Shown in pieces: positions 1-9,377 of a stretch of 64,000 nucleotides of DNA (the first letter of the stretch is position 1; each line of letters opens with the position of its first letter). The position numbers were made by a program, and so were the translations under genes. Below the pieces are notes generated by a model. That model saw nothing but the letters and a program-made list of their open reading frames with translations, made no database searches and was not told the DNA's origin. The DNA lies in NCBI RefSeq assembly GCF_900112865.1, contig NZ_FONH01000002.1, forward strand, positions 540,713 through 604,712. Reading direction: 5' to 3'. The stretch is from Dyella marensis (lineage in GTDB: Bacteria; Pseudomonadota; Gammaproteobacteria; Xanthomonadales; Rhodanobacteraceae).

Positions 1-1254
1 GAGCGTGCCCGGGTTGGCATAGCCGGCGTTGTTCGTCGTCTTCGGCCAGAAGTTCACCAGCAGGCCGTCCGTGGTGGCGTACAGCAGGTTGTTCTCGAAC
101 ACCGTGCCGCTGGCGTGGAACTGGATCTGGAACTCGCCGCTGCCGCTGGCCTGCTGGTCGTTGCGGAACAGTGTGTTGTTGACGATGGTGGCGTTCTGCG
201 TGCCGCCGTTGCCGGATGCCGCCCCGCCGATGGAAATACCGGTGATATTGGAAAACATCACCAGGTTATTGCGCGCGATGACGTCGCTGGTGAACTTGCC
301 CTTGGTCTCGCTGGCCAGCTCGATGCCCACGTCGGCCCGGTTGACCAGGTTGCGCTCGATGGTCACGCGGGTGCCGCCCTCGACGTAGATGCCGTCGGCG
401 GAGAAGTCGCCCGCCGGATACGCGGCGTTGCCTTCCGAACTGATGTTGTACACCGAGTTGCCGCTGATCACGCCGTCGCGCGCCTGGCTCTGGAAGCTGC
501 CGCCGTTGCGGCCGGACATGCTCTCGAAGCCCAGCGCCGCGATGCCGATATTGTCGTTGTCGTGCACCACATTGTTGCTGATCGTCCACTGCTCCACATT
601 GCCGGTGAGCGACAGCGATTCGCTGCAGCCGGTGCGCAGGTGATCGACCTCATTGCCGCTGATGGTCAGGTGGTTGATCGAATGGGCCGCGTCGTTGGCA
701 TAGACCTCGATGCCGAACGCGTTACCGTTGGGGCAGCTCTCGATCCGGTTGGCGATGTCGTGCACGCGGTTGCCGAGGATATTGACCTGGGTGCCGCCGC
801 CGTTGAGGTAGATGCCCACCGGCGTGGCCGAGGTGCTCGACGTGCTGTAGTTGCCGATGTCGAAACCCTGCACCGTCACGTAGCTGACATTGTTGAGGTT
901 CCACAGCCCGCGCATCGCATTGGCCGGCACGGCAAGGCCTGCGCCGCTGACCGCGGCTTTTTCGCCCGGATAGCTGGCGAACACGATCGGACCGGCCGCG
1001 GCCGAGCCCGAGGTGTTGACGTCGATCGTTTCGTTATAGGTGCCGCCGCGCACGTACACGCTGTCGCCCGGCATCACGCCGCGCGCGGCGCGGCCGATGC
1101 TGCGCCAGGGCGCATCCAGCGTACCGGCGGCGCTGTCGTTGCCGTTGGTGGCGACGTAATAGGTGTGGCCGTCGGCGCGAGCCTGCGCATAGGGCAAGGC
1201 GGCGAGCACGGCGCAGAACACGGGAGCGAACTTCCATGCGGGGGCATGCTTCAT
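1..1254 (-). CDS. Secreted right-handed parallel beta-helix protein, 3' end outside window
   Basis: Reading leftward from an ATG at 1254 gives an N-terminal signal peptide (MKHAPAWKFAPVFCAVLAAL, cleavage near AQARADG). The segment TYYVATNGNDSAAGTLDAPW follows, which is the typical opening of DUF1565/pectate-lyase-like beta-helix proteins. After it come many repeats with N-x-V/I patterns (ISGNEVDHL, ISNNVVHDN, ISGNSVYNI, IERNLVNRA), each one coil of a right-handed parallel beta-helix. The frame stays open to the window edge, so at least 418 residues are seen and the C-terminus is missing. Such folds bind or cleave acidic polysaccharides. No catalytic residues can be assigned here, so enzyme activity is not claimed. 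An AGGAGATC-like element would be expected just upstream; the sequence before the ATG reads GGAGATCTGC, a good ribosome site. The extracellular location is inferred from the signal peptide. Confidence 0.8.
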   Translation of the reverse strand, partial: MKHAPAWKFAPVFCAVLAALPYAQARADGHTYYVATNGNDSAAGTLDAPWRSIGRAARGVMPGDSVYVRGGTYNETIDVNTSGSAAAGPIVFASYPGEKAAVSGAGLAVPANAMRGLWNLNNVSYVTVQGFDIGNYSTSSTSATPVGIYLNGGGTQVNILGNRVHDIANRIESCPNGNAFGIEVYANDAAHSINHLTISGNEVDHLRTGCSESLSLTGNVEQWTISNNVVHDNDNIGIAALGFESMSGRNGGSFQSQARDGVISGNSVYNISSEGNAAYPAGDFSADGIYVEGGTRVTIERNLVNRADVGIELASETKGKFTSDVIARNNLVMFSNITGISIGGAASGNGGTQNATIVNNTLFRNDQQASGSGEFQIQFHASGTVFENNLLYATTDGLLVNFWPKTTNNAGYANPGTL

Positions 1255-1552
1255 GCAGATCTCCGTAGGGTGCGGATGGGGACGTCGGAACAGACGGGCG
1301 CCGCGCTGCTCACCCGGACGAAACATCGCAGCCGGAGTGCCCATGCGCGGACGGCGCAGTCTGCTCGCAAGCGATCGCCGCTTTGTTGACCGGCGTCGCA
1401 GGAGATCGCGCCAACGGCGAAGCCATGGCCTCCTTCATTGGGCAGGCGTGGCTCGACGCAGATGGACCACTGGCGCGTGACATCGGTTCCCGCACGATGT
1501 GCATGACGAGGTTCGTCCGGCGCTTCCCTACGGGGACCTGACGCGTGGCGCC

Positions 1553-2023
1553 TCAGGCGTAGCGGCGTTGCGTCGACTTCTCCACGATCAGCTTCAGCGC
1601 GTCGGCCAGCACCAGGATGCGCTGAGTATCCGCGCGCCGTACCACCACCGCCACGAGCCTGTCCTCGAAGCTGTCCGGCAGCATCATCACTTCCAGCCCG
1701 CGCGCGGCGACGATCTCGTCCAGCCATTCGAAGTAATCGTCGGACCAGAAATCCCTGCGGTCGCTGGGGAACGGCGGCAGCGGTTCGTCGAGGCCGTCGC
1801 TGATGCGCTCGTGCAGCACATCGAGCTGTACGCTGGTGCGCAGGACATCCTTCAGGCACAGCAGCAGCGCGGCCTGCATCAGGCGCGGCTGGCCTTCATC
1901 GCGCAGCCAGGCCAGCTCGGCATCCTTGTCCGCTTCGCGCACGCCGCTGACGCGGCGTGCCAGTTCGGCGTGCTCCAGCCCGCCGCGGGTGAGCAGATCG
2001 ATCAAGGTCTCGAGTTTGTCCAT
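1553..2023 (-). CDS. Conserved hypothetical protein, 156 aa
   Basis: The chosen ATG at 2023 gives a soluble protein starting MDKLETLIDLLTRGG. An AAGGAG element lies upstream, close to the start. The product is rich in helix-forming and charged residues, has no signal peptide or membrane segment, and contains a Trp/Asp-rich stretch (DFWSDDYFEWLDEIV) near residue 95. I do not recognise the family. The frame is open for 64 further codons upstream, but that stretch is Arg/His-rich and lacks protein-like composition, so the shorter start is preferred. It stands alone: the beta-helix gene is separated by about 300 bases with no recognisable features, and the upstream side is a 536-base gap. No function is proposed. 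Confidence 0.6.
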   Translation of the reverse strand: MDKLETLIDLLTRGGLEHAELARRVSGVREADKDAELAWLRDEGQPRLMQAALLLCLKDVLRTSVQLDVLHERISDGLDEPLPPFPSDRRDFWSDDYFEWLDEIVAARGLEVMMLPDSFEDRLVAVVVRRADTQRILVLADALKLIVEKSTQRRYA

Positions 2024-2559
2024 CGCAGGCCATGGCTCCTTGAGGCTGATAGGTGACAGGCAACACCTTGCATGGTGAATCCTTGCCAACGAGACCGGCT
2101 CCCATGCACCACATGTCAGCGTGACGGACGCGACGCAGGCGTGACGATGACGTGATGTCGGCGCCCGCGCGCGGTGCTCGCCCCATCGGCGGAACCGCTC
2201 CCTGCGCGGCCGCAACGACGTGAACTAAATCACAGCCGGCCGCCCTGCGGAAGTAGTTGCACATGCGACGACGTTCACTTCGCAATCTCGTCCGAATAAT
2301 CAATCAGAAGTGTCTGAAATTTTGGGAGCAGCGGACGTGGGGAACGACGACGGGAAGCGCCGGAATATCCATGGAACGATTGCCGCGCGTCGACCTGCCT
2401 GTCCAATGGATCGACGAATCAGCGGATGAATCAGCCAGGGAACATCTATTGCTTAGAGGTGAGCGAGGGCTCGCCGCATCGGTGAGATGCCTGGTAGTGG
2501 CATAACGGCGGCATAATCGATGGCCCACTCCTCTCTATCGCCATCCGTCGAGGTGCCCC
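2024..2559. other. Intergenic stretch without a convincing gene
   Basis: Short open frames exist on both strands, for example 2257-2505 (+) and 2304-2528 (-), but none has protein-like composition or a ribosome site. The part from about 2270 to 2330 is AT-richer than its surroundings and could hold promoters for the flanking divergent genes. No repeat or RNA structure was recognised. Confidence 0.4.
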
Positions 2560-3027
2560 ATGACTACCCGCCCGCCCCTTCCTCCGTTCACCCTCGAAAC
2601 CGCCCGACAAAAGGTGCGCCTCGCCGAGGACGCCTGGAACACCCGCGACCCCGAGCGCGTCGCGCTGGTCTATACGGAAGACACGCATTGGCGCAACCGC
2701 GCGGAGTTCCTCGACGGCCGCGAGGCGGTGAAGGCGTTCCTGCGGCGCAAGTGGGATCGCGAGCTGGATTACCGGTTGATCAAGGAATTGTGGGCATTCG
2801 AAGGCAACCGCATCGCGGTGCGCTTCGCCTATGAGTGGCACGACGATGCGGGCCAGTGGTATCGCAGCTACGGCAACGAGAACTGGGAGTTCAACGCGGA
2901 CGGCCTGATGGTCAATCGCCACGCCAGCATCAACGACAAGCCGATCGCGGAAGCGGAGCGCAGATACCACTGGCCATCGGGGCGCAGGCCGGACGGGCAC
3001 GCGGAGTTGAGCGAGCTGGGGTTCTAG
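2560..3027 (+). CDS. Nuclear transport factor 2-like protein, DUF1348 family
   Basis: A 155-residue cytoplasmic protein with the DUF1348 pattern: an N-terminal helix ([19 protein letters not shown]), then [39 protein letters not shown] and [18 protein letters not shown]. The fold is the cone-shaped alpha+beta barrel of the SnoaL/NTF2 group, which binds small hydrophobic ligands, but the biochemical role of DUF1348 proteins is unsettled. Full length for the family (about 150-160 aa). It ends two bases before the converging DUF3147 gene. Family assignment is confident; function is not known. Confidence 0.85.
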   Translation: MTTRPPLPPFTLETARQKVRLAEDAWNTRDPERVALVYTEDTHWRNRAEFLDGREAVKAFLRRKWDRELDYRLIKELWAFEGNRIAVRFAYEWHDDAGQWYRSYGNENWEFNADGLMVNRHASINDKPIAEAERRYHWPSGRRPDGHAELSELGF

Positions 3028-3029
3028 CC

Positions 3030-3380
3030 CTACACCAGCTTGATGCCGAACGGCCGCACCGCCAGCGCGAACAGCACGAAGGACACCATGGTGATCACGG
3101 CGCTGCAACCCAGCGCCGGCCAGAAGCCGAAGCGGTTGAGCAGGCGCGGGAAGGCCAGGAACATCGGCAAGGTCGGCACCACGTACCAGAACGTATACCA
3201 GGCGTGGTTGGCGATCTTCGACGCCGGCTGCTTCTCGACATACAGCCAGATCAGCGCCAGCAGGGTGACCAGGGGCAGCGAAGCCAGCACGGCGCCCAGG
3301 CGGTCGCTGCGCTTGGCCAGTTCCGACACGGCCACCACCACGGCGGCCGTGATCAGGTATTTGAAGATGATCCAGGGCAT
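3030..3380 (-). CDS. DUF3147 family inner-membrane protein
   Basis: A 116-residue protein with four hydrophobic segments (about 5-20, 30-50, 60-80 and 90-110). Family signatures are IIFKYLITAAVVVAVSELAKR near the start and GCSAVITMVSFVLFALAV near the end. The frame also opens four codons earlier at 3392; the ATG at 3380 is chosen because GGGAACGAG precedes it. DUF3147 proteins are small integral membrane proteins of unknown role, found alone or beside transporters. The gene converges on the DUF1348 gene with a two-base gap and shares no operon. Confidence 0.8.
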   Translation of the reverse strand: MPWIIFKYLITAAVVVAVSELAKRSDRLGAVLASLPLVTLLALIWLYVEKQPASKIANHAWYTFWYVVPTLPMFLAFPRLLNRFGFWPALGCSAVITMVSFVLFALAVRPFGIKLV

Positions 3381-3448
3381 GCTCGTTCCCATCGTTGGCG
3401 GCGGATGAAATTGTCTAACACATCGCCCGCCGTCTACGATCCAGCACT

Positions 3449-3820
3449 ATGTCCCGTGCATCCAGGCCATCCTTGACCCAGCTTCGCCGCTATCGCGGCC
3501 TGTGGCTGCTGGCCATGTTCGCCTTGATGTTCAAGCTCGTCGGCGGTTCGCTGTGCGCCGCCGACGGCGTGAGCTACGACACGCAAGCGCAGCGCTCCGC
3601 CGTCGTGCAGGCCGCGGCGGACCTCGCCGGCGACGATGGCGATTGCCTGCTCGGCGAAGGCGGTGCCTGCCATTGCGCCTGCACGCATGCGGTGCCGCTG
3701 CCGACGATGGTGACGTTCCACCTCGCCGCCGAGATCCTGCCGTCCGAGCTGCCCGCGGCCGCCTCCGGCTATCGCGCCGAACCCACGGCATCCCTGCTGC
3801 GCCCGCCCATCGCCGCCTGA
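3449..3820 (+). CDS. Small Cys/His-containing protein ahead of czcCBA, CzcI-like
   Basis: A 123-residue protein with one N-terminal hydrophobic segment (LLAMFALMFKLVGGSLC, about residues 20-36) likely to be a signal peptide. After it comes a Cys/His cluster ACHCACTHAVPLP around residues 73-85, a plausible metal-binding motif. It sits 64 bases before a czcCBA-type operon in the same direction, the place occupied by czcI in Cupriavidus and by small unnamed exported proteins in Xanthomonadaceae. Between it and czcC there is a short hairpin (TCGCTC-TAC-GAGCGA, 3838-3852) followed 13 bases later by TTTTT, which might attenuate transcription into the efflux genes. The CzcI relationship is inferred from position, size and the motif, not from clear sequence identity. 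Confidence 0.6.
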   Translation: MSRASRPSLTQLRRYRGLWLLAMFALMFKLVGGSLCAADGVSYDTQAQRSAVVQAAADLAGDDGDCLLGEGGACHCACTHAVPLPTMVTFHLAAEILPSELPAAASGYRAEPTASLLRPPIAA

Positions 3821-3884
3821 AAACCCTCGCATCCGCGTCGCTCTACGAGCGAGGCGCCCTGATGGTTTTTAGGAGACGTTGCTC

Positions 3885-5162
3885 ATGTCCGTCCTACGCG
3901 CAGCCCTGCTCGGGGTTGCCAGCATGCTTTGTGCCGGTGCCGTCTGGTCGGCGCCGGCCGGCGAAAACGCCGTAAATCCGGCCCTTGTTGCCCCTCCATC
4001 ACTGCGACAGGCCGTGCGCGCTGTCTGGGATGGCAGCCCCGGCGTACAGGTCGCTCGCGCCGACCTCGCCGCGGCGCAGGCGCGCGCCCGCGCCGCGGCG
4101 CAGCCGCTGTACAACCCCACCCTCGCGCTCGATGCCGAAAACGCCGACGTCAACCGGCGCACGGCCGGGCTGAGCCTCGCACTGGACCTGTCCGGCAAGC
4201 GCAAGGCGCGCGCCGGACAGGGCGCGGCAGAGTTGCAGGCCAGCCAGGCCGGCTACGACCTGCTGCGCCGTGACATCGCCGCGCGCTGGCTGAAGGCGCG
4301 GTCCACGCTGGCGCTCGCCGCCGAACAACGCCGGCTCGGCGAACGCCGCGTGGAACTGATGCGCCGCTTCGACGACCTCGCGGCGCAGCGCCTGAAGGTG
4401 GGCGATATCAGCAGCCCGGAACGCGACCTCGCCGGCCTGGCCCTGGGCGAGGCGCAGATCCAGCAGGCTTCGCTGGTCGGCAACGAAGCGGCGTCGCTGG
4501 CATCGCTCGCCTCGATCAGCGAGAGCGCCGCCGCGGATGCGGGCAGCCTGCCGGATGCATTGCCGCCTGCGTCGTCATCCGTCGCGCCGCTGTCCTTCGA
4601 CGACTACCCCGAACTGCTCAGGGCCCGCGCGCTGCAGGCCGGGGCCGAAGCCGGCGTGCAGGTCGCCCGGCGCGCACGCATCCCCGATCCCACTGTCAGC
4701 GTCACCGGCGGGCAGGTGCGCAACAGGCAGATGAGCGATCGGGTCATCGGCGTAAGCCTTTCCATTCCGCTGCCCGTGCTCAACACGGGCCGCGCCGAAG
4801 TGGACGCTGCGCGCGCCGAGGCCGAGGCCGCCGCGGCCGGCGTGCATGCGCAGCAGCTGGGCGCCAAGGCGCGCCTGCGCGAGGCACAGGCGCGCTACGA
4901 CGCCTTGCTCAACGCTGCCCAGGCCTTTCGCGGCAGCCGCGCCGCGGCGTTCGACGAGCGCACCGCCCTGCTGGAAAGGCTCTGGCGCGCCGGCGAACTC
5001 GGCACCTCGGACTACCTCGTCCAGCTCAAGCAAAGCCTCGACACCGCGCTGTCCGGCCTCGAACTGCAAAGCCAGGCCTGGCAGGCCTGGTTCGACTACC
5101 TCTCCGCCGCCGGCCGCCTGACCGACTGGGTCGACGGCAGCCAGAAGGATGCTTCGCCATGA
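3885..5162 (+). CDS. czcC: Outer-membrane efflux protein of a heavy-metal RND pump
   Basis: A 425-residue TolC-family protein that forms the outer-membrane channel of a tripartite metal exporter. A signal peptide (SVLRAALLGVASMLCAGAVW) is followed by two repeats of long Ala/Arg/Glu-rich helices typical of OEP domains, for example VARADLAAAQARARAAAQPL and the segment around residues 300-345. Length matches CzcC/CusC proteins (400-450 aa). The ATG at 3885 is used because AGGAG lies nine bases upstream; a TTG two codons earlier is less likely. Its stop overlaps the czcB start by four bases (ATGA), so the three pump genes are translationally coupled. The symbol follows operon structure; the metal is not proven. 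Confidence 0.85.
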   Translation: MSVLRAALLGVASMLCAGAVWSAPAGENAVNPALVAPPSLRQAVRAVWDGSPGVQVARADLAAAQARARAAAQPLYNPTLALDAENADVNRRTAGLSLALDLSGKRKARAGQGAAELQASQAGYDLLRRDIAARWLKARSTLALAAEQRRLGERRVELMRRFDDLAAQRLKVGDISSPERDLAGLALGEAQIQQASLVGNEAASLASLASISESAAADAGSLPDALPPASSSVAPLSFDDYPELLRARALQAGAEAGVQVARRARIPDPTVSVTGGQVRNRQMSDRVIGVSLSIPLPVLNTGRAEVDAARAEAEAAAAGVHAQQLGAKARLREAQARYDALLNAAQAFRGSRAAAFDERTALLERLWRAGELGTSDYLVQLKQSLDTALSGLELQSQAWQAWFDYLSAAGRLTDWVDGSQKDASP

Positions 5163-6262
5163 CCCGCCCCGTTCTCCGTTCCGCATTTTTCTGTCTCGCC
5201 ATGACGACAGCTGTCGCAACCGTGCATGCCGAAGAAACCAGGGAAACGCCAAGCGCCAACCCGCTCGCCCTCGATGCGCAAGCGATCAAGGATGCCGGCA
5301 TCGTGCTGGCCCGGCTCGGCACGCGCGCGCTGACCGACGAAATCAAGGCGCCCGGCGAAGTGAAGGCCGATGCCTATTCCACCGTGCTGGTCGCCCCGCG
5401 CATCGAATCGATGGTGCTCAAGCGGCTGGTCAGGCTCGGCGATGTGGTGAAAGCCGGCCAGCCGCTGGTGGTGCTGTCCAGCGTGCAGGTCGCCGAAACG
5501 CAGGGTTCGCTGATCGTGGCCGAGCAGGACTGGCAGCGCGTCGCCTCACTGGGTCCGCAGGCGGTGTCCGGACGCCGCTACACCGAAGTGAAGGTGCAGC
5601 GCGATCAGGCGCAGGCCAAGCTGCGCGCCTACGGTCTTTCGGACGGGCAGATCCGCAACGTGCTGCGCAACGGTTCCGCCAAGGCGGATGGCAGTTACGA
5701 ATTGCTCGCGCCCACCGACGGCCGCATCACCACCGACCAGTTCCTGGTGGGCGAACGCGTCGATGCGGGGCGCATGTTGTTCACCCTGGTCAAGGAAGAT
5801 TCGGTCTGGGTGGAAGCGCAACTGCCGCCTGCCGACGCCGAACGCGTCAAGCCCGGCGGCGACGCCCGCATCCTGGTCCACGGCAGCACCCTGCCGGGCA
5901 AGGTGGTGCAGCGCTCGCACCAGACCGACGAGAGAACGCGCACCGTCCCCGTGCGCATCGAAGTCGACAACCGCGACGACCTGCTGCACCAGGGCGAACT
6001 GGTCGACACGCGCCTGGCCGTCGGCGCGGGCAAGCCGGTGCTCGCCGTGCCGGCGGAAGCGGTGATCCTGCTGCAGAACCAGAGCACGGTGTTCGTCGCC
6101 AAGGGCAACGGCCAGTTCGAGCCGGCGCCGGTGCTCACCGGCGAAACGCGCGACGGCTGGGTCGAAATCAGGGACGGCCTCAAGGACGGCACCGGCTACG
6201 TCAGCAAGGGCGCCTTCGGCCTGAAGGCGCGGCTGCTGCGTTCGCAGCTGGGAGAAGAATGA
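5159..6262 (+). CDS. czcB: Periplasmic adaptor subunit of a heavy-metal RND pump
   Basis: A 367-residue membrane fusion protein of the CzcB/CusB group. The N-terminus has a signal peptide (FFCLAMTTAVATVHAEE). Then come the barrel-sandwich half motif (VLVAPRIESMVLKRLVRLGD), a helical hairpin (about 120-165), the second lipoyl half (YELLAPTDGRITTDQFLVGE) and the beta-barrel and membrane-proximal domains. It would connect the inner-membrane pump to the CzcC channel and, in CusB-like proteins, hand metal to the pump. It lacks the Met-rich N-terminal metal site of CusB, which argues against a Cu/Ag system. It overlaps czcC by four bases and czcA by one. Confidence 0.87.
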   Translation: MTRPVLRSAFFCLAMTTAVATVHAEETRETPSANPLALDAQAIKDAGIVLARLGTRALTDEIKAPGEVKADAYSTVLVAPRIESMVLKRLVRLGDVVKAGQPLVVLSSVQVAETQGSLIVAEQDWQRVASLGPQAVSGRRYTEVKVQRDQAQAKLRAYGLSDGQIRNVLRNGSAKADGSYELLAPTDGRITTDQFLVGERVDAGRMLFTLVKEDSVWVEAQLPPADAERVKPGGDARILVHGSTLPGKVVQRSHQTDERTRTVPVRIEVDNRDDLLHQGELVDTRLAVGAGKPVLAVPAEAVILLQNQSTVFVAKGNGQFEPAPVLTGETRDGWVEIRDGLKDGTGYVSKGAFGLKARLLRSQLGEE

Positions 6263-9200
6263 TGCTCGGGCGCCTCGTCGAACTCTCCCTGCGCTACAAG
6301 CTGCTGGTGCTGATCCTGTTCCTGATCGTCGCCGCGGCCGGCTACCGGGCCGTGCGCTCGCTGCCGATCGATGCGTTCCCCGATGTCACGCCGGTACAGG
6401 TCAATGTCTACACCGAGGCCTCCGGCCTGGCCGCCGAGGATGTCGAGCAGCTGCTGACCACGCCGGTGGAATCCGCGCTCGCCGGCCTGCCGAAGGTGCA
6501 GGAAATCCGCTCCGTCAGCCTGTTCGGTCTTTCGTACGTGTCGGTCTATTTCGAAGACGACATGGACATCTACTTCGCCCGCCAGCTCGTCAACGAACGC
6601 CTGCAGCAAGTCGGCGACCGCTTGCCGGCCGGCTACGGCAAGCCGGAGATGGGGCCGAACACCTCGGGCCTGGGCCAGGTCTTCTGGTACACGGTCGAGC
6701 GCGCCGACGACCAGCTCAGGAACGCGCCCGGCGACATGGACCTGCGCACCCTGCAGGACTGGACCATCCGCCTGATCCTGCGCACCGCGCCGGGTGTCGA
6801 CGATGTCACGTCGTGGGGCGGCCAGGAGAAGCAATACCAGGTGCGCATCGATCCGATGAAGCTGATCGCGCACAACCTGGGCTTCAGGCAAGTGATCGAA
6901 GCGCTGGAGGCGAACAACGCCCAGGTCGGCGGCAACTTCGTGGACGTCGGCCGCGAGCAATACCTGGTGCGCGGCCTGGGCCTGGTCAAGGACGCGCGCG
7001 ACCTGGGCAATATCGTGCTGAAGAGCGAAGACGGCACGCCGGTCTATGTGCGCGACGTCGCCACCGTCGCCGAAGCCGGCGCACCGCGCACCGGCGCGGT
7101 CACCCGCGACGGCAAGGAAGTGGTGATGGGCCAGGCGCTGGCGCGCATCGGCGAGAATGCCAAGGACGTGGTCGACGCAGTGAAGGCCAGGCTCGCCACC
7201 GTCCAACAGGCGCTGCCCGAAGGCACGGTGGTGAAGCCGGTCTACGAGCGCACCGAACTGGTGAACGAGGCGGTGGGCACCGCGGTCCGCGCGCTGATCG
7301 AAGGCTCCATCCTGGTGGCCATCGTGCTGTTCCTGTTCCTCGGCGAACTGCGCAGCGCGCTGGTGGTGGTGGTCGCCCTGCCCTTGGCGATGCTGATCGC
7401 CTTCATCTGCATGGAGCAGGCGGGCCTGTCCGCCAACCTGATGTCGCTGGCCGGGTTGGCGATCGGCATCGGCATGATGGTGGACGGCGCGGTGGTGATG
7501 GTGGAGAACGCGTTCCGCCTGATGGCCGAACGCAAGGCCCAGGGCCTGCCGGTGGACCGCACCGCCGCGGTGCTGGCGGCGGCGCGCGAAGTGGCCAATC
7601 CGATCGCGTTCGCGATCCTGATCATCATCGTGGTGTTCCTGCCGCTGTTCGGCCTGCAGGGGCTGGAGGGCAAGATGTTCAAGCCGATGGCGTTCAACAT
7701 CGGCTTCGCCATGGCCGGCTCGCTGATCCTGGCCTTGACGCTGATTCCCGTGCTGGCGGCGCTGGTGCTGCGACCGAAGGAGGAAAAGGACACTCGCCTG
7801 GTGGCCTTCCTCAAGCGCCACTACAGCAGGGTGCTGGACTGGTCGCTGGCGCGGCGCCGCGCGGTGCTGGCGATCGCGCTTGTCGCGCTGGCCGGGAGCC
7901 TTGCGCTGTTCCCGTTCCTGGGCAAGGAATTCATGCCCAACCTCAAGGAAGGCTCGATCATGTGGCGCATCACCTCGATCCCGTCGGCCTCGCTGGACGA
8001 ATCGATCGCGATCTCGCAGCAGGTCGAGGCGCTGATCAGGCAGAAATTCCCCGAGGTCGACACTACCTTGGCGATGATCGGCCGCGCCGAGAAAGGCGAG
8101 ACCGCGGACGTCAACTACATGGAGGTATACACGCCGCTCAAGCCGAAGACGCAATGGCGCAAGGGGCAGACGCTGGAAAGCATCGAGGCGGCCATGCAGC
8201 AGGAGCTGAGCGCCGCCCTGCCCACCGCGGTGGTGAGCTATACGCAGCCGATCCAGATGCGCATCGAGGAGCTCATATCCGGCGTGCGCGCCACCCTGGC
8301 GCTCAAGCTCTACGGCGACGACCTGGGCGAACTCGATCGCCTGAGCGGCCGCATCAAGGACGTGCTGGCAGGCGTAGCGGGCGTGGCCGACCTCGCCCTG
8401 GAAGCCAACCTAGGCAAGCCGCAGATCCGCATCCGCGTCGACCGCGATGCGCTGGCCCGCTACGGCCTCAATGCGCAGGACGTGCTGACCGTGGTGCAGA
8501 ACGGCATCGGCGGCGAACCGGTCTCCACCCTGCTGGACGGCGTGCGGCGCTTCGACATCGCGGTGCGCCTGGACGACGCCAGCAAGGCCTCGCTGCCGGC
8601 GATCGAGCGCATTCCGATCCGCGCCGCCAGCGGCGCCCTGGTGCAGTTGTCGCAAGTAGCGGAGGTGACGCAGGCGGAAGGCTATTCCTTCATCCGCCGC
8701 GAGCAGCTGCAGCGCTACGCGGTGATCCAGATGGACGTGCGCGGCCGCGACATCGACGGCTTCGTGCGCGATGCCAATGCCGCCATCGCGCAGCAGGTGA
8801 AATTGCCGAACGGCTACTACACCGAATGGGGCGGCGCCTTCGAGAACCAGCAGCGCGCCTTGCGGCGCCTGTCGCTGATCGTGCCGGCGACGATCTTCTT
8901 CATCTTCATCCTGCTGTATACGGCGTTCAATTCGATGAAGTACGCGGCACTGATCCTCGCCAACGTGCCGTTCGCCACCATCGGCGGCATCGTCGGGCTG
9001 GCGGTGACCGGGCAGTATCTGTCGGTGCCCTCGGCGATCGGCTTCATCGCGGTGTTCGGCGTGGCGATGCTCAACGGCATCGTGCTGGTGAGCTTCCTCA
9101 ATGAGCAGCGCAGCCAGGGCCTCGGCGTGCGCGAGGCGGTGCTGCGCGGCACGGCGCTGCGCCTGCGGCCGGTGCTGATGACCGCAAGCGTGGCGATCCT

Positions 9201-9372
9201 TGGCCTGGTGCCGATGCTGCTGTCCAGCGGCGTGGGCGCGGAGACGCAACGGCCATTGGCAACCGTGGTCGTCGGCGGACTGATCACCTCGACGCTGTTG
9301 ACACTGGTCTTGCTGCCGACGCTCTATGAATGGCTGGAACTGCGCGCGGAGCGAAAGGCGCGCAGCGCCTGA
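6262..9372 (+). CDS. czcA: Heavy-metal efflux RND pump, CzcA/CusA family
   Basis: A 1036-residue inner-membrane proton-driven exporter with the usual twelve membrane helices and two large periplasmic loops. The N-terminal IDAFPDVTPVQVNVYTEASG and the TTPVES segment are HME-RND signatures. TM4 reads AIGIGMMVDGAVVMVEN: the proton-relay Asp is kept, but the DFG before it in the zinc/cobalt/cadmium pump CzcA is replaced by GIG, so substrate class should not be assumed. Start: ATGATG at 6259/6262; 6262 is preferred because GGGAG is seven bases upstream and it gives a TGATG junction with czcB. It is followed by a repeat-filled gap. Confidence 0.88.
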   Translation: MLGRLVELSLRYKLLVLILFLIVAAAGYRAVRSLPIDAFPDVTPVQVNVYTEASGLAAEDVEQLLTTPVESALAGLPKVQEIRSVSLFGLSYVSVYFEDDMDIYFARQLVNERLQQVGDRLPAGYGKPEMGPNTSGLGQVFWYTVERADDQLRNAPGDMDLRTLQDWTIRLILRTAPGVDDVTSWGGQEKQYQVRIDPMKLIAHNLGFRQVIEALEANNAQVGGNFVDVGREQYLVRGLGLVKDARDLGNIVLKSEDGTPVYVRDVATVAEAGAPRTGAVTRDGKEVVMGQALARIGENAKDVVDAVKARLATVQQALPEGTVVKPVYERTELVNEAVGTAVRALIEGSILVAIVLFLFLGELRSALVVVVALPLAMLIAFICMEQAGLSANLMSLAGLAIGIGMMVDGAVVMVENAFRLMAERKAQGLPVDRTAAVLAAAREVANPIAFAILIIIVVFLPLFGLQGLEGKMFKPMAFNIGFAMAGSLILALTLIPVLAALVLRPKEEKDTRLVAFLKRHYSRVLDWSLARRRAVLAIALVALAGSLALFPFLGKEFMPNLKEGSIMWRITSIPSASLDESIAISQQVEALIRQKFPEVDTTLAMIGRAEKGETADVNYMEVYTPLKPKTQWRKGQTLESIEAAMQQELSAALPTAVVSYTQPIQMRIEELISGVRATLALKLYGDDLGELDRLSGRIKDVLAGVAGVADLALEANLGKPQIRIRVDRDALARYGLNAQDVLTVVQNGIGGEPVSTLLDGVRRFDIAVRLDDASKASLPAIERIPIRAASGALVQLSQVAEVTQAEGYSFIRREQLQRYAVIQMDVRGRDIDGFVRDANAAIAQQVKLPNGYYTEWGGAFENQQRALRRLSLIVPATIFFIFILLYTAFNSMKYAALILANVPFATIGGIVGLAVTGQYLSVPSAIGFIAVFGVAMLNGIVLVSFLNEQRSQGLGVREAVLRGTALRLRPVLMTASVAILGLVPMLLSSGVGAETQRPLATVVVGGLITSTLLTLVLLPTLYEWLELRAERKARSA

Positions 9373-9377
9373 GCTTG

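Noticed and set aside
115-1389. Plus-strand frame of 424 codons at the left edge
   Set aside because: It mirrors the beta-helix gene on the minus strand, which has a signal peptide and regular coil repeats.
2257-2505. Small plus-strand gene in the 2.0-2.6 kb gap
   Set aside because: No ribosome site, no recognisable family, composition unlike neighbouring proteins.
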